NCBI GenBank assembly: GCA_947579665.1
Contig: OX388350.1
Coordinates: 34,567,393-34,631,392, forward strand
DNA length: 64,000 bases
Direction: 5' to 3'
Source: Sympetrum striolatum
Lineage: Eukaryota; Arthropoda; Insecta; Odonata; Libellulidae
The notes under the pieces are model-generated. The model was not told the DNA's origin. It was given only the letters and a program-made list of their open reading frames with translations, and did not search any database. The position numbers were made by a program, and so were the translations under genes. Every line of letters begins with the position of its first letter. The stretch's first letter is position 1. Below, one piece after another: positions 1 to 10,849 of the stretch.

Positions 1-160
1 GTCCTCGCGGCGTATTTCCACTCCAATCTCAAAACACCCTCTTCCTTTATCGACTCCTCTTTGCTCTTTCCATCCCGCGCATTCCACTTCATTTATCCCG
101 AACTCCATAGCTTCTATCTTTCAGCACCCCAATGCAAACTCGCGACTACCGGGTGCATTT
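1..160. other. Unannotated left edge
   Basis: I see no gene, RNA or repeat here that I can name. The sequence is pyrimidine-rich and somewhat less AT-rich than what follows. It leads into the first copy of the dispersed repeat that begins near 166. Confidence 0.4.
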
Positions 161-165
161 AATCT

Positions 166-330
166 CATACCTTTCCACGGGTCCCTGCCACCATACCTTG
201 ATAAATGGAGTATTTTTGCATCTGTCTTTCATCGGAGAATAATATAGCTTTCATCAGCTTAATCGCTGTTTTAATCATGCCTGTAATGGCATGAAAGCAA
301 CTGAGGTACTACTACGACTAATTGACCTGT
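166..330. repeat. Dispersed repeat family A, copy 1
   Basis: This stretch shares an ordered set of blocks with 43415-43700: a 'taccatatcttgatgaatgg'-like block, a T-rich middle, and a block ending in 'catgaaagcaactgagg'. The last block also recurs near 620-645 and 793-820. The order and spacing are kept between copies that lie 43 kb apart, so this is a dispersed repeat and not chance. No coding capacity, tRNA-like promoter or terminal inverted repeat is visible, so I cannot assign a class. Degraded LINE or SINE 3' sequence is possible. Confidence 0.55.
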
Positions 331-599
331 GAGACGTAGTACTTTTACTTAATCTCTCAAGTTCCGATGAGATTTATTCGCAGCCACCATTTCGTCAAGG
401 CAAATTTTGCTCTCAAACGTAAAAAAGCAAACATTAAAGTTCCATTTAAAATATCGGTCTGAAACCGATTAAAAATGAAAATTTCAACGAAAAGTTCTTT
501 GTCGCGTGAGAATTAAAAATGTTGGAGGCACATCACAAGCAAATTTCTCTGAGGTAACGCTTCACTATACAATGTTTTTGCTAAGTTTTGGTTCCTGTA

Positions 600-960
600 A
601 ACTAAATTTGTTAGTATTCATGCTAATGATATATAAAGCAACTGAGGAAAAAAACAGAATTGTCAATTGGAGAGTAGTATTTTCAACTTCTTCATGGCAG
701 AAGAACCTGAGAAATGGAAAATATTTATTTGTCATTTGTTACAAGAGAGGGAAAAATGAATCTTACATTTATTTTTGTCACAGTCTTGGTCATAGCTGTG
801 GTGAAATGAAAGCTACTGAGGTATGATTAGATAATTGCACTGATCAAGGTCCCTCCGTATGGATTGATGAAAAAGTGTTACTCGTAGAGATATTGTGTTT
901 CACTTGCGTGAACTTATTCCGCTTGTGGCACTCTGGCATAGTAAGGAGAGCAAGAGCAAA
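600..960. repeat. Dispersed repeat family A, copies 2 and 3 (partial)
   Basis: Two further partial copies of the family lie here. One is a short copy at about 615-645 ('aaagcaactgagg'). The other is longer, about 770-960, with the blocks 'gctgtggtgaaatgaaagc', 'aaagtgttactcgtagag' and 'ctctggcatagtaagg'. The same blocks in the same order occur at 43520-43690. A 106-codon open frame at 506-826 crosses this region. It has no recognisable domain and I treat it as chance. The 3' end of the long copy runs straight into the 132-bp tandem array, so that array is probably an expansion of part of this family. Confidence 0.55.
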
Positions 961-1247
961 CTACCTCACTCCTCATCCCGCCTAGTGAACCTCATTCCCC
1001 TCTGCAAGCCTTGAGTACTTTACATATAGATCTCAATTACGTGGACACGTTCCACTTATATCATTCTGGCTTGGTGAGGTAAAAAGGACAAACTACCTCA
1101 CTCCTCATCCTGCCTTCTGAATCTCATTCCCCTCTGCAAGCCCTGAGTACTTTACAGATAGATCTCAATTACGTGGACACGTTCCACTTATATCATTCTG
1201 GCTTGGTGAGGTAAAAAGGACAAACTACCTCACTCCTCATCTTACCA
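961..1247. repeat. Tandem repeat, 132-bp unit, about 2.2 copies
   Basis: The block beginning 'ctacctcactcctcat' starts at 961, 1093 and 1225, giving a period of exactly 132 bp. Units 1 and 2 differ at only a few positions, including a cluster around 'cgcctagtgaacc' versus 'tgccttctgaatc'. Unit 3 is cut short after about 22 bp. A more diverged partial unit appears to precede the array (about 905-960). The near-identity of units 1 and 2 points to a recent duplication. The same unit start occurs again at 1801. Confidence 0.85.
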
Positions 1248-1375
1248 AGTAGATCCCCTAAAAGAAAGGCTCATGTTAGAGAGGATGAAGTTCCAACCAG
1301 ACAGGGCTGAATACTAAGTACAGACAGACTGCGGCGTACCTAAGATAGGCGAAGGCTAAGTTTTCCTCTTAGTCT
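1248..1375. repeat. Repeat block shared with 1840-1925
   Basis: The sequence after the tandem array contains 'gaggatgaagttccaacc', 'agacagactgcgg' and neighbouring blocks. These match, in order, the stretch at 1858-1925 ('gggatgaggtccaacc', 'agacagaccgcgg'). Together with the shared 'ctacctcactcctcat' block in front, they define a ~125-150-bp unit present twice, about 575 bp apart. No coding function is visible. Confidence 0.6.
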
Positions 1376-1800
1376 GCTTTGAATATACGAAAATAAAAAA
1401 TTCTGAAAAGATTTTCTTAGAAATATTAGCAACAATATACATACACAGATTTTTATTCTAATTATCTTCTTGGATATGGAAATATAATCGTAACGCATTC
1501 AAAATTCACTCAATAGCCCGTAAGATCCCTCAGCTCTACTTATAGTCAATTTATACTCAATGGTAACAAAATGGATTGTATTTACTCAATTCTTTAAGTT
1601 CAATTCCAAATATAATCCTCATCTAGCTTCTGATTGAATATAGGAGGTAGAAACTAGAACAATCTTCCATTATCTACCAGTGATTATTTCTTTGACGGTG
1701 AAATATCCTAGTACTACTTCACGGAAGAACTACTGCACCCAGATTTGAAATTTTTCCTATCACACTTCCGCTGCAGTTTCTCCTCAGCTTATGAACTAAA

Positions 1801-1925
1801 CTACCTCACTCCTCATCTTTCCTAGTAAGCCTCATCCCCCATCAAAAAAAAGGACCATATTAGAGGGGATGAGGTCCAACCAGCCTTCGGGCAGAATACT
1901 TCAGAGACAGACCGCGGCCTGCGTG
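1801..1925. repeat. Second copy of the block shared with 1225-1375
   Basis: This copy begins with 'ctacctcactcctcat', the tandem-array unit start, and continues through the 'gaggtccaacc' and 'agacagaccgcgg' blocks. It differs from the upstream copy by many substitutions and small indels, so it is older than the duplication inside the 132-bp array. The block directly abuts the GC-richer patch at 1926-2240. Confidence 0.6.
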
Positions 1926-2240
1926 AGATGAAAAGAAGTGAGAGAGAGAAATTCAGCATCCCGACCGCACCTCTCTCGCTATGGACCGGTCTTGCTCCGG
2001 CGCTAACGATCCGCTGGTGTGGGAGTGCTGAAGGGAACCCCACGAATCCATTGCGGCTTCATGCGGTGTCGCAGCCGCTGTTTCAGCTATGGAAACGCCG
2101 GTATGAAAAGGATGTCCCTCGGATGTTAAGCAGTGTATCACGCCAGTTTCATCATACGAGGCCGCCGCTTTTTCTGAGAATTCGATATGTTATTTTCATG
2201 CGGGAAAAAAATCCAGAGAACCGTCTGGCCTAGAATCGTG
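1926..2240 (+). other. GC-richer patch with a 101-codon open frame, unrecognised
   Basis: An open frame of 101 codons (1928-2233, plus strand) and two overlapping minus-strand frames of 62-73 codons occur where the local GC content is clearly higher than in the surroundings. The predicted peptide starts MKRSEREKFS and has no motif I recognise. Open frames on both strands are expected when stop-rich AT sequence is locally missing, so this may be chance. It could instead be an exon or part of a repeat. I would not call a gene. Confidence 0.2.
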
Positions 2241-3536
2241 CCTTTTTTCTGGGTCTGCGAGTCGCGGATGAAAACTGCATTTAGCCCCCTGAAGTCCTTA
2301 GATTAAATGGGGGAAGGGAAACGGTGTGTCCGAAAAGGTATACGTTTAATCTATAAAGTGGAGGTCTGGCAGAGGGAAAAATATTGTAGACCTCGAAAAT
2401 TACCGCAGTACGAAATTGGGTCAGTCGAAGTTTTGAAGGGAGAGTTTGATGCGGGCGCAATTAAAGTAATATCCAAACCCTCGGGTCTTCGGTAAAATTT
2501 TGTTTTTACGAAGGTATATTCTCAAAATATATATATAGTTTATAAAATGAAGGTGATATATAAATAGTGAGGATATCTACATTATTAATTGACCCCAAAA
2601 ACTGGAAGATCTTTGACTAAGAAGAGTGAAATTGCTTCTACGTAAACTATTGAAACAGAATTTTAGAATGTCGATGGTACTCTTGGGTTGTCTCGCAGGT
2701 GATGGTTGGCGGACCAAACCCGAGAGTACCTTCGACAATGCATCCAGCAGGAAAGCACGAAATCTTTCTATAGAATTTTAGAATTTGATGTCAATTACTT
2801 TATCCAATTAAATAATCAATTTTCCTTTGAAATTTTAATGTTGTGGTGTTTTTTATTTCAGCAAATTTAATTTTCATTTTAGTTAAGAAGGTTATATTGC
2901 ATTCCAAAGGCTGAGTTTTTTAAGAGTAGGAAGAGTTAGATAGAGAGGGTTACACATTGAAGAGAAGTAAAATAGTAAAATTAGCTTATGCCTACTAGTT
3001 GTCATCATAACAAAAAAATGTTGCAAATAGTCAATGAATAGGCTAAATCTTCGTAAAGGAACAAGATCGCCAAGGAAACATATCAATAATCTTACTAACA
3101 TAGAACCAGGTCAAGGCTGATCCTATTGAATTCAATTTGGATCTCGGAGCTATAAGGATGGAATCTTAAGAATGAGATAAAATCCATTAGAAATAAAGTT
3201 GGACCGGAAACCATTAATCGATATTTGGCATGAATTCAATTAAATCTAAAGATTTGCATACATTCGGAGAGAAAAATATTCCTTTGAGCTTTTTCTCGAA
3301 TCTTCTCTGAACCTAGATCTTAGTATGTCAAATTTAATTTTCATTGTAAATAAGAAGGCTAGGGTAAACGTAGTAGTGTTGCATTATACTTGTCGCTACA
3401 ATAAAGAGATGGTGTAAATAGTCAATGCTAAATTAAAGCTGATTCTTCATAAATAAACAAGACCACAAACGAAAGACCAATGATATTTCTACTAAATCCT
3501 GTCAAACTACTTACTAAATCAGGTCACGGCTGATTA
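2241..3536. other. AT-rich tract without recognisable genes
   Basis: Apart from the inverted repeat at 2669-2737, I see no gene, RNA or named repeat. Short open frames (for example 2307-2495 and 2892-3101) have no recognisable domains. Confidence 0.4.
2669..2737. repeat. Imperfect inverted repeat (hairpin), 21-22-bp arms
   Basis: The left arm 'tgtcgatggtactcttgggt' and the right arm, whose reverse complement reads 'tgtcgaaggtactctcgggt', pair with about two mismatches over 21 bases. The ~25-base loop is GC-rich and contains 'gatggttggcggacc'. Both flanks contain 'gaattttagaat' (about 2659-2668 and 2775-2785), which could be a relic of insertion. The structure suggests a small foldback or MITE-like element, but no element family is recognised. 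Confidence 0.55.
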
Positions 3537-3660
3537 TAGTGAATTTACAGGGAATATATTTTAATATAGTGAATTATATTATAAATAGAATTTACAGGGT
3601 GTATGTTATTATAGTGAATATATTATTATATTGAATTATATTATAGTGAATTTCAGGGAA
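3537..3660. repeat. Irregular AT-rich tandem repeat
   Basis: The block 'agtgaatttacagggaa' or a close variant recurs near 3537, 3585 and 3644, with spacers made of 'tatagtgaatta' and 'tattata' units. The spacing is irregular (about 48-59 bp). It is a simple low-complexity array with no coding content. Confidence 0.6.
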
Positions 3661-4969
3661 GAAACGTAAGGTTTTGATAAAATAGATGACAAAAGAAATA
3701 AACGTGACTTAAATTCGATGAAATATAAATATCCGCAATCTAAAGAGAGAAAAGAATTTTCTTTGAGAATTTTCTCGAATCCTACTCACAACCAATATCG
3801 TCCACAAAGTTGCCTTTAATTCCAGCAACTCCACGTAGCGCCATAAGTTACCATAAAGTTCGGTGGCATAAAGCAAGAGAGCGTGGAATGGCCATTGTTA
3901 CCACGAAGTACTTTACATGTGAGGGATTTTGGAAACTTCTTCGCTTAAAAAATGTTCACTCACCAAGTACTGGAAACAGTGAGCACGAAGTATGGTATTT
4001 CCCACTCGTTATCCATTCCGCTTCTTTCACAGGACAGTAATGATACTTTATAACCAGCAATGCGGATTCGAAGAACATACCTGTGAACAAGGAAATAATG
4101 CATTACAAACACTTTAAACGTTTAGTCAAAATATCGACAATGAAGCTACGCTAAGATATTAATATACCTTCAATTAGCAAACTTAATACATCTATATAAC
4201 ACATATTTTTTAAACATTTCGCGCAATTTTAATTCCAAAATACTACAGATTTCAGAACATCAACAACGCTGTATTTATAGCATCCTTTTTGATTTTATTT
4301 CCTGGATTCTATATATTTAATTGAAACTTCCAATTTCGTGAATGCTATCGTATTTCTCAAATGTATGTACACCGAAGTATTTTTTTCACGTACTCGCTTC
4401 TTAAACAATACTTTAATTCGCGACAGTATTTAACGTTTATTACACTAAAGTTAAAGCTAAAAAATTATGTAAGCGTTTGCACGATTGTATTGAGCAGCTT
4501 TAATTGGTACTGTGTGCTACAGATAAAAGAATTTTAATTTAATGTGTGAGGAAAATCTATTCTGGAAACGAAATATAATTATTCAGTTGTGAGGTAATAA
4601 TGCACTAAATATGTAGTAAAAGTGAATAGTACTTTAATATCTTTCTAATTCTGGAAGACTAAATGAAAAAGGTTGCGACTTTTTACCCGACGATCCACAT
4701 ATATTCCATAATGAATTAACAAGTGGATACAGAAACATTCAAGAGATATCTCCTTCTAAACCCTTTATTAGAAGTTCAAAATATCTCCAATAGCCGTCTT
4801 TTCTGATACTTAGCACCCTGGAAAAAGAGCCTTGCATTACCTTGCATACTTTAATCACGGGTGACGATATTTGGACAAGTAGGTGTTTAGGAAAGAACCG
4901 ATATAATGCTGGGAAAAATATTTCCATTGAAGAAAAATAGAAACTTAAATTGGAATCATTTAATAATAA
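3661..4969. other. AT-rich tract without recognisable genes
   Basis: Nothing nameable is seen. The open frames at 3810-4040 (76 codons, plus) and 4739-4927 (62 codons, minus) carry no domain I recognise. Confidence 0.4.
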
Positions 4970-5123
4970 CTATGCAAATCCCACAAAAACTTTTTAATTG
5001 TACACCGCTCTTCTTCGGGTACAAGATAGGATCTTATCGATCTGATGTACCTTGTACCTGAAGATGAGCAGTTGGCTCGAAACCGGTCGTGCAATTAAAT
5101 AGTTTTTTGGGGAGTTTGCATAG
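4970..5123. mobile_element. Foldback (inverted-repeat) element containing a hammerhead-like motif
   Basis: The left arm (about 4970-5033: 'tatgcaaatccc', 'caaaaact', 'tttaattgtac', 'ctcttcttcgggtacaag') and the right arm (about 5049-5122) are reverse complements in the same block order. On the right arm's minus strand these blocks read 'tatgcaaactcccc', 'caaaaaact', 'tttaattgcac', 'catcttcaggtacaag'. The left arm lacks about 15 bases that in the right arm hold the 'gttggctcgaaacc' portion. The arms may extend weakly outward to about 4950 and 5150. The structure is typical of a non-autonomous foldback element or two inverted copies of one terminal repeat. No protein is encoded. Confidence 0.65.
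5052..5094 (+). ncRNA. Candidate type I hammerhead ribozyme motif
   Basis: The parts of a hammerhead appear in order. Stem I strand is 'ttgtac' (5052-5057). Core CTGAAGA (5058-5064) fits CUGANGA. One unpaired T follows. Stem II is 'gagc'/'gctc' around loop 'agttg' (5066-5078). Then GAAA (5079-5082), a very short stem III formed by A15.1-C-C with G-G-U (5082-5087), and C17 at 5088 as the expected cleavage base after GU. The other stem I strand 'gtgcaa' (5089-5094) pairs with the first through five Watson-Crick pairs and one G-U. Short-stem-III hammerheads are known from Penelope-like and other retroelements. The extra T before stem II is not canonical and may abolish activity. Confidence 0.45.
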
Positions 5124-5149
5124 GTATTTCAATCCCAATCATGGAAATC

Positions 5150-8100
5150 CACAAGATCAAGGCTACTTCCGTTGAATGTATAACTTAAATTATTTTGTAC
5201 ACAGTATATATTACATTTGCCTCACTAATTTCTTCATACTCATCCTATCATTGAAGGTAATCATGAAGCAAATTTGACACGATAAAATGAACTAATATGC
5301 GTCGGTTATTATATAATTCATTATAATAAAGCTACCTTATCAATAGATATTAAACCTGCGATAGATATCTTTAGCTCTTTATCGAAAACTCATTAATTTT
5401 CGGCAGCAACCAGAGAACAAAACAGTTCCATTTTTTCGGGATTGAGTGGAACCTTTCTCCCAAATAAAAATAATTTTGAAAAATTACTTCCAACTTCCCG
5501 CGTCATATTTTCACTTTCCGACAATTACGACGTCACGTCAGCAATTTCATGGTCAAATGCACCTCCTAAACCCTCCCAAGCCTGAGATCTGTGCCCGTGG
5601 GCTTCAAAAATTTGGCCACCCCCGGGTGTGGAATGCCCTGTCATGAGCCTCCGAGAGATAAATCAATCACAGGAATTATAAATGGGCATCCTGCTCGTCA
5701 AGTTAGCTTTAGTGAGCACTGCAAAGGAAAAAATACAAATATCCGGAATTTTTGTTCGATCAGAGCGATCGCTTTAGACTCTCCTCGTAGCGCCGGAAAC
5801 ATGACCTAATGTCCTTTCTATTCAATCTCTATGATAAAGTAGGATTAAATTCGAGTCTATTATTTATCATATTGATTCATATGAATACGCCACCTGGTGG
5901 GATATTTCATTAATTTCAGCCGGATAAGATGAAATATATCGAATCCTACAAAAACCGCGGTTGGATTATTACAAGAAATATCTCAAAATAGGAGGACAAT
6001 AAATAATTTAATGAGATAAATATAAACCATATGAGAACTACACAATAGATATTATACTACGTATAGAATCAAATATACACACTTATAAGAGTGTAAAACT
6101 CAAAAAATATTGTTAATCGAAATGCTAACATTATATTGCGTTTAATAGTATTGACATGAATAAGCTGTGTTTAATAACTTTCAAGGCAGAATTTAAATCA
6201 TTGGCCCCATTTTTAATGTACAGATTACTACGAATTGTGCTTTCTTTACACAAAATATTTGTTTTCTCAGTGATGTAATAGAATACTATAGCCTTACCTT
6301 CTTATATTATTTATGGTGGGTAAATAGACCGAAATATTTTGGTCTATATATTCACCATGAGTAATTCTTAGGGATGTGTTTGAACTCTGATAACAACGGT
6401 TATACATAATATTCTGATAGACTTCACAGTTTCACATCATAACTTTTCTAGTTAAGAGTATAATACATACTTAAATTCGGAAATTTCATCTATAGTGATT
6501 AATTTACGTTGAATAATTAACATAACCTACAAAAATTTTATATCTAATATTCAGACTAAATTTATAATTATAGTGGTTGAAATTCTAGCGCAAATGTGTG
6601 TAGAAAGACGATCATTTTGTGCCCTTTAAACATCTCAAAAACGTCTGATAAATAAGTAGCAATCAGCAGTATTTTCTGAAAATAAAAATATTGTCTTACC
6701 TCATATTTGAATTGGAAAAAAATGACATTGACAGGAAATAATTTCTAAAACAATATATTCGGATAGTGGCGGAAAGTATGCTTGTGAGAAATTATAAAAG
6801 GTAACGCTAGTCGAGTAGCTTAAAGGTAATCGTAAGATATTTTAGGAATTGCTGATAAAGTGTTGACGAATTCATATAATTCTTAGATCTTAATCAATTT
6901 GTGTTAGTAATTCGCTACAAGAAATCCTTCACATATCTGGAAAGAAAAATTCTGTTACGAATAACGAAACGAGAGTCAAAGTAATGCAATCGAAGCTTAG
7001 GCCGAGGAATTGGAGTTCATTTATGTAAGGTGTAGCAATCAGAGCCGAATGGAACTTAGCGACTCCAAATCCCTTGAATTCCGAATGAAATCGTACAATG
7101 TTTGATTCAACTATCCACTTGCTGTTTAGAGTGATTGATATCATTCTTAACGTTGATCAGAGGGTGGAAAAAGTCTGACCTACATCCCTCCTTTTCATCA
7201 TCAGCACTAGGACCAAGATAGAACCCATTTGATTTTTTTAGAAACTAGCTGTAAAGCACCAGCAAAATTTCTTTTAATTAGTCCTTATTTTCCTGACCCG
7301 ACGGTTCATGGTTATCGAAGTAATGAATATATACTTGCAATTTTGGACATATCTATAGAGTTCCTGAATTTGTTAAAACTATAATTTTCCAAACAAATTT
7401 AAAACACCTTACTAAGAAAACATCACAGATATGTAACATGTATTTGCTAGAGGCTTACAGGTTGTTTTTTTTGGTCTAAAATTATCGGAACAATAATTTA
7501 GATTTCAACGCATATTTATAGAATACCTGCGTTTTTTAATGAAATTTTTAATTTATTTAATAATAAATTTTAATTCATCCAAATTATCTGCTCAGTTTAT
7601 CTGATACCGATTTTAAAGATCTAACAAGAGAAACACTGCAGGGGCTCAAGGTGGATTTAATCGACACATTCGCGGTTTGTTCTTCTCTCTAAAATTTGAC
7701 ACTAATCTGTCTGTTGATACAACTACGAATTCGATGACACAAAATTTGTAGAACTTTGGAGTCAGGCAAACAATCCACAAACAAAAAATAAGTTATTTGT
7801 CAAAAACTGTTCGGAGAAAATATCTCTCTAGCCAAAAACGTGCATTAACAAATAGCTCGTGAGATATTCTACGTAGAAAAATATTATTAACGACGTGCTG
7901 ACTCATTTTAGAACATCATTACTAGACTCGGTTATTTTTCTGGAATCCTTATGTATGGTATCTCAAACCAGGAAATTTTATCCCTGGAACTTGTTTACCC
8001 GTTTCGATTCCACGAATCCAGTAGAGGAAAAGAAATTCGAGATTCAAGAAATACTTTCATAAACAGAGGAAATAGGAGTTTCCTCTTGATATCCAATTGG

Positions 8101-9686
8101 TCGGAACACTTTCCCTGTGCGCGTCTCCTGTGGTGCTTCCTTCTACGTAAAGTTGTTGTAAGGATTGAGGAAGTAAACGTTTCCTTCGAAGTCTCAAGTA
8201 GAACTTCAGCATTCAAGATAGATTTCTTTGAGAAACTCTTTTCTTACTATGGATAAATGCAACTGATACATAAAGCACAAGGAAAGATGTCGTTTTATTG
8301 AAATCCATCACATACAGGAAGGAAGTGCTTATTCGAATGACCATTTTGACCTGAGCGACCATTGGTCGAAACTCGTCGATTTCTGAAGAAACTGTGGAAA
8401 AATAACGAAACTTGCAAAAAATTTGCGAAAATAACGAAATTAATAACGAAATTATTTAATTACTTCCTTTCATTTAATTCTAGGATAAAACTATATTAAT
8501 TTTCCTGTATGAATCATCTTCTTCTTAATCTTTAAATCTTCGATTTTATATCGATGAAAAAGCATAAATTCCATTTGAAATTAGAGAAGGCCAACCAATC
8601 ATCTTTTCCGGTGGGCAAAAGGTCAAATGATGACCAAAAGTTCCTAATCCTATATTCAATTCGTTTCAATTTGGTCTTCCTGCCAGGCGGCAACGCTGTT
8701 GGGCAGTTCAATCATCTTAATTCTTAAGGTAAGACGAGATGGAGTTCCATCAAAAACCTTTCGTAGGTATTTAATTAACATATAAAAACGCTATACGATA
8801 CACATTCTTGCATTAATCACACTACCATATAAGTATACAATAGTTGGGGTATTCATTTGTCGATACGCTTATAGTAGTAAAAATAGAAAGAAATAAACTT
8901 TTACACTAAGGATATGTAACTAAGTAAGAAAATAAGCTAAAATACAGGGCAGGTCATCCATATAGTCGAATACACGAAGGGTGTGTTTCAGTAATGGGTA
9001 AGGAATGAAAAATAAAAACCTTGAGTATCATAGTGTAACTCCAAGGTGTGCTGAATGTTGGATAAGAGTTTAAAATTTATTAATACACGTAATGAAAGAT
9101 TATAGTAGGTGAAGAAGATAGCTGTGAGATCATACAGAGAATGACAAAGCTCAAAATTTGTTTCGTTTCGAAATTCCAAATCTTTTTCGAAATAAGTATT
9201 GAGAGGTACACCGAAAAAAGTATTCCAATCCCTAATAGCAGGTGAAAATTATTAATAAAAAAATCTATACAACTTCCATACTAGTATTCCTACGATAATA
9301 AAGCGGTGAATGTTCTAAAGCCGTAATATGGGAAAGGCTATCTATCGGATAAAGAGATTTTTGACGTTCAACTGGAGTCACTGTGAATCGCACATTCTTT
9401 TAAATCAAATGTCCTCAATGTACGTGGACTTTCAGCAGTGATGCGGAACGAATGAAATACCGAACCACTCCGTTCTTCATCAGCGGAAAATATTTTATTT
9501 TTCATTAGGCACTCACATTCATTTTGGCCCATCAATTTTCGTCATCGCTAGCTAAAAGTAAAACAAATATTTTTCGCCGATTAGCTCTCGATTTTGCTGG
9601 AATGGATAGCCATGGGTTTTCTGAAATGATTGCACAGCAAATTACAGCTGCATGTGAATGCAAAGGAAAAAACGTTGATTACTCTT
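5150..9686. other. AT-rich tract without recognisable genes
   Basis: No element or gene is recognised across these 4.5 kb. A GC-richer patch at 5500-5810 holds two overlapping 66-72-codon frames and two CRE-like 'acgtca' half-sites ('gacgtcacgtcagc', about 5529-5542). Open frames at 7951-8256 (101 codons, plus) and 7995-8216 (minus) overlap each other and have no known domain. A small run at 8397-8455 repeats 'aataacgaaa' three times. Confidence 0.4.
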
Positions 9687-10018
9687 TCGGAACAATGTGT
9701 GTGGAAAATAATCTTCCTTCCTACCGCTCTAGGAAAGAATATCCTACAAATTTGAATTCGTACTCTGATGTTGTTGTTGTGCATTATGTTGACATTTTTG
9801 AAGAGATTTTATTAGAGGTCGGAATATGCGTCGAATTGTCATATTTTTGTAACTGAACATTGACTGAGGTATATCGATTTATAAATAACCAAATTATACT
9901 TAAGAGAGAAGAATTATACAATCATTGTGAGAAATCCAGAGGCTTATATTACTAACTTAATTAGTTTTTCATAGCTTATTTAATCTACATTTAGTAATTA
10001 AATACATTAAATAATTCA
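9687..10018. repeat. Tandem duplication of ~340 bp, copy 1 (uninterrupted)
   Basis: Blocks here recur in the same order about 337 bp downstream: 'accgctctagg', 'gttgacatttttgaagag' (copy 2: 'gctgacatttttggagag'), 'tatatcgatttataaataac', and 'aattagtttttcatagct'. This copy reads through 'aattatacaatcattgtgagaaa' without interruption and so shows what copy 2 looked like before its insertion. A 110-codon open frame (9524-9856) overlaps it but matches nothing I know, and copy 2 does not keep it open. Confidence 0.75.
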
Positions 10019-10284
10019 CTTTTTTGGGACCATGTTTGTGTGTAAAATATATGAATATTCCTTTTCACCGCTCTAGAAGATAATATCCTAAAAATTGTAA
10101 TGAATATTCTCATGTTGTTGTTATGCATCAAGCTGACATTTTTGGAGAGAATTTATTGGAATACGGAATTAATATCAAATTAGGACCACATTTTGGCATC
10201 GAAAAACTAAGTTGATAACTACATTTTGAATGAGCTATATCGATTTATAAATAACCAAATTATAATTAAGAGAGATTAATTATA

Positions 10285-10849
10285 CTGGGTGTCCAGGTAA
10301 AACATATAATAATACAAAATGTAACGACTTGACAAGTAATTACGATATTTAATAGCGGTTTGCTTCTACAAGTTTGGTAAGGCAAAATGTTGTACGTTTG
10401 CTTGATGATGGCGCGTTTTGTCATTATGCAGTATTTGTGAGGGATTTTTTGGATAATGTGTTCCTAGATCGCTTGATTGGTAGAGGTACTCCATCGATAG
10501 CTTGCCCCCTTAGAAACAAAGACATGAGGCCCTTGATTATTTTTTGTGGGTGTTTAGAATCAAGAATCAAGTGTACTAGACACCAGTACGTTATCTGCCA
10601 GAACTGTGCCATCGAATTCCTACAGTTATTGCAAATGTTACACCTGAAATGCTGAAAAACACTTGGAGAGAGTAAAATACAGATTAGATATCTTTCTGCC
10701 ACTAATTTTCCACATATCGAGGTGTATTAACAGTGTAAAAAAAAACATTTTGAGTTACCATACTTCTATAAACAAACCACCAATAAATATCTTAACTTAC
10801 TCTCAAGTTATTACATCTGGTATTATTATACGATTAACTCGGACACCCT
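10285..10849 (+). mobile_element. Tc1/mariner-superfamily non-autonomous element with broken transposase
   Basis: The 565-bp element begins 'ctgggtgtcc' and ends 'ggacaccct'. Its ends are inverted repeats alignable over about 64 bp, for example 'tataataata', 'atgtaa', 'acttga' and 'gatatt' in both. TA dinucleotides flank it (10283-10284 and 10850-10851), and copy 1 of the surrounding duplication supplies the empty site with a single TA. TA duplication, terminal inverted repeats and the transposase remnant inside together fit the IS630-Tc1-mariner superfamily. An autonomous relative would exceed 1 kb, so this copy is internally deleted. Confidence 0.8.
10383..10730 (+). pseudogene. Transposase remnant (C-terminal DDE region)
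   Basis: In one frame the sequence reads LLDDGAFCHYAVFVRDFLDN followed by an RLIGRG motif and PLRNKDMRPLIIFCG. This follows the pattern of insect Tc1/mariner-like transposases, where the segment normally reads DGAPPHYA, WIGRRGP and PDLTPLDFFLWG. Near 10625 a frameshift moves the similarity to VTPEMLKNTWRE, and another near 10663 to VKYRLDIF, also expected for the family's C-terminus. The second catalytic aspartate of the PLDFF motif is replaced (PLIIF) and PDL reads KDM, so the enzyme is dead. The N-terminal DNA-binding part is missing. The 93-codon frame at 10374-10655 is a part of this relic and not a gene of its own. Confidence 0.75.

Noticed and set aside
506..826. A 106-codon frame as a small gene
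   Set aside because: It runs across unrelated flanking sequence into copies of repeat family A, has no recognisable domain, and the related copies do not keep the frame open.
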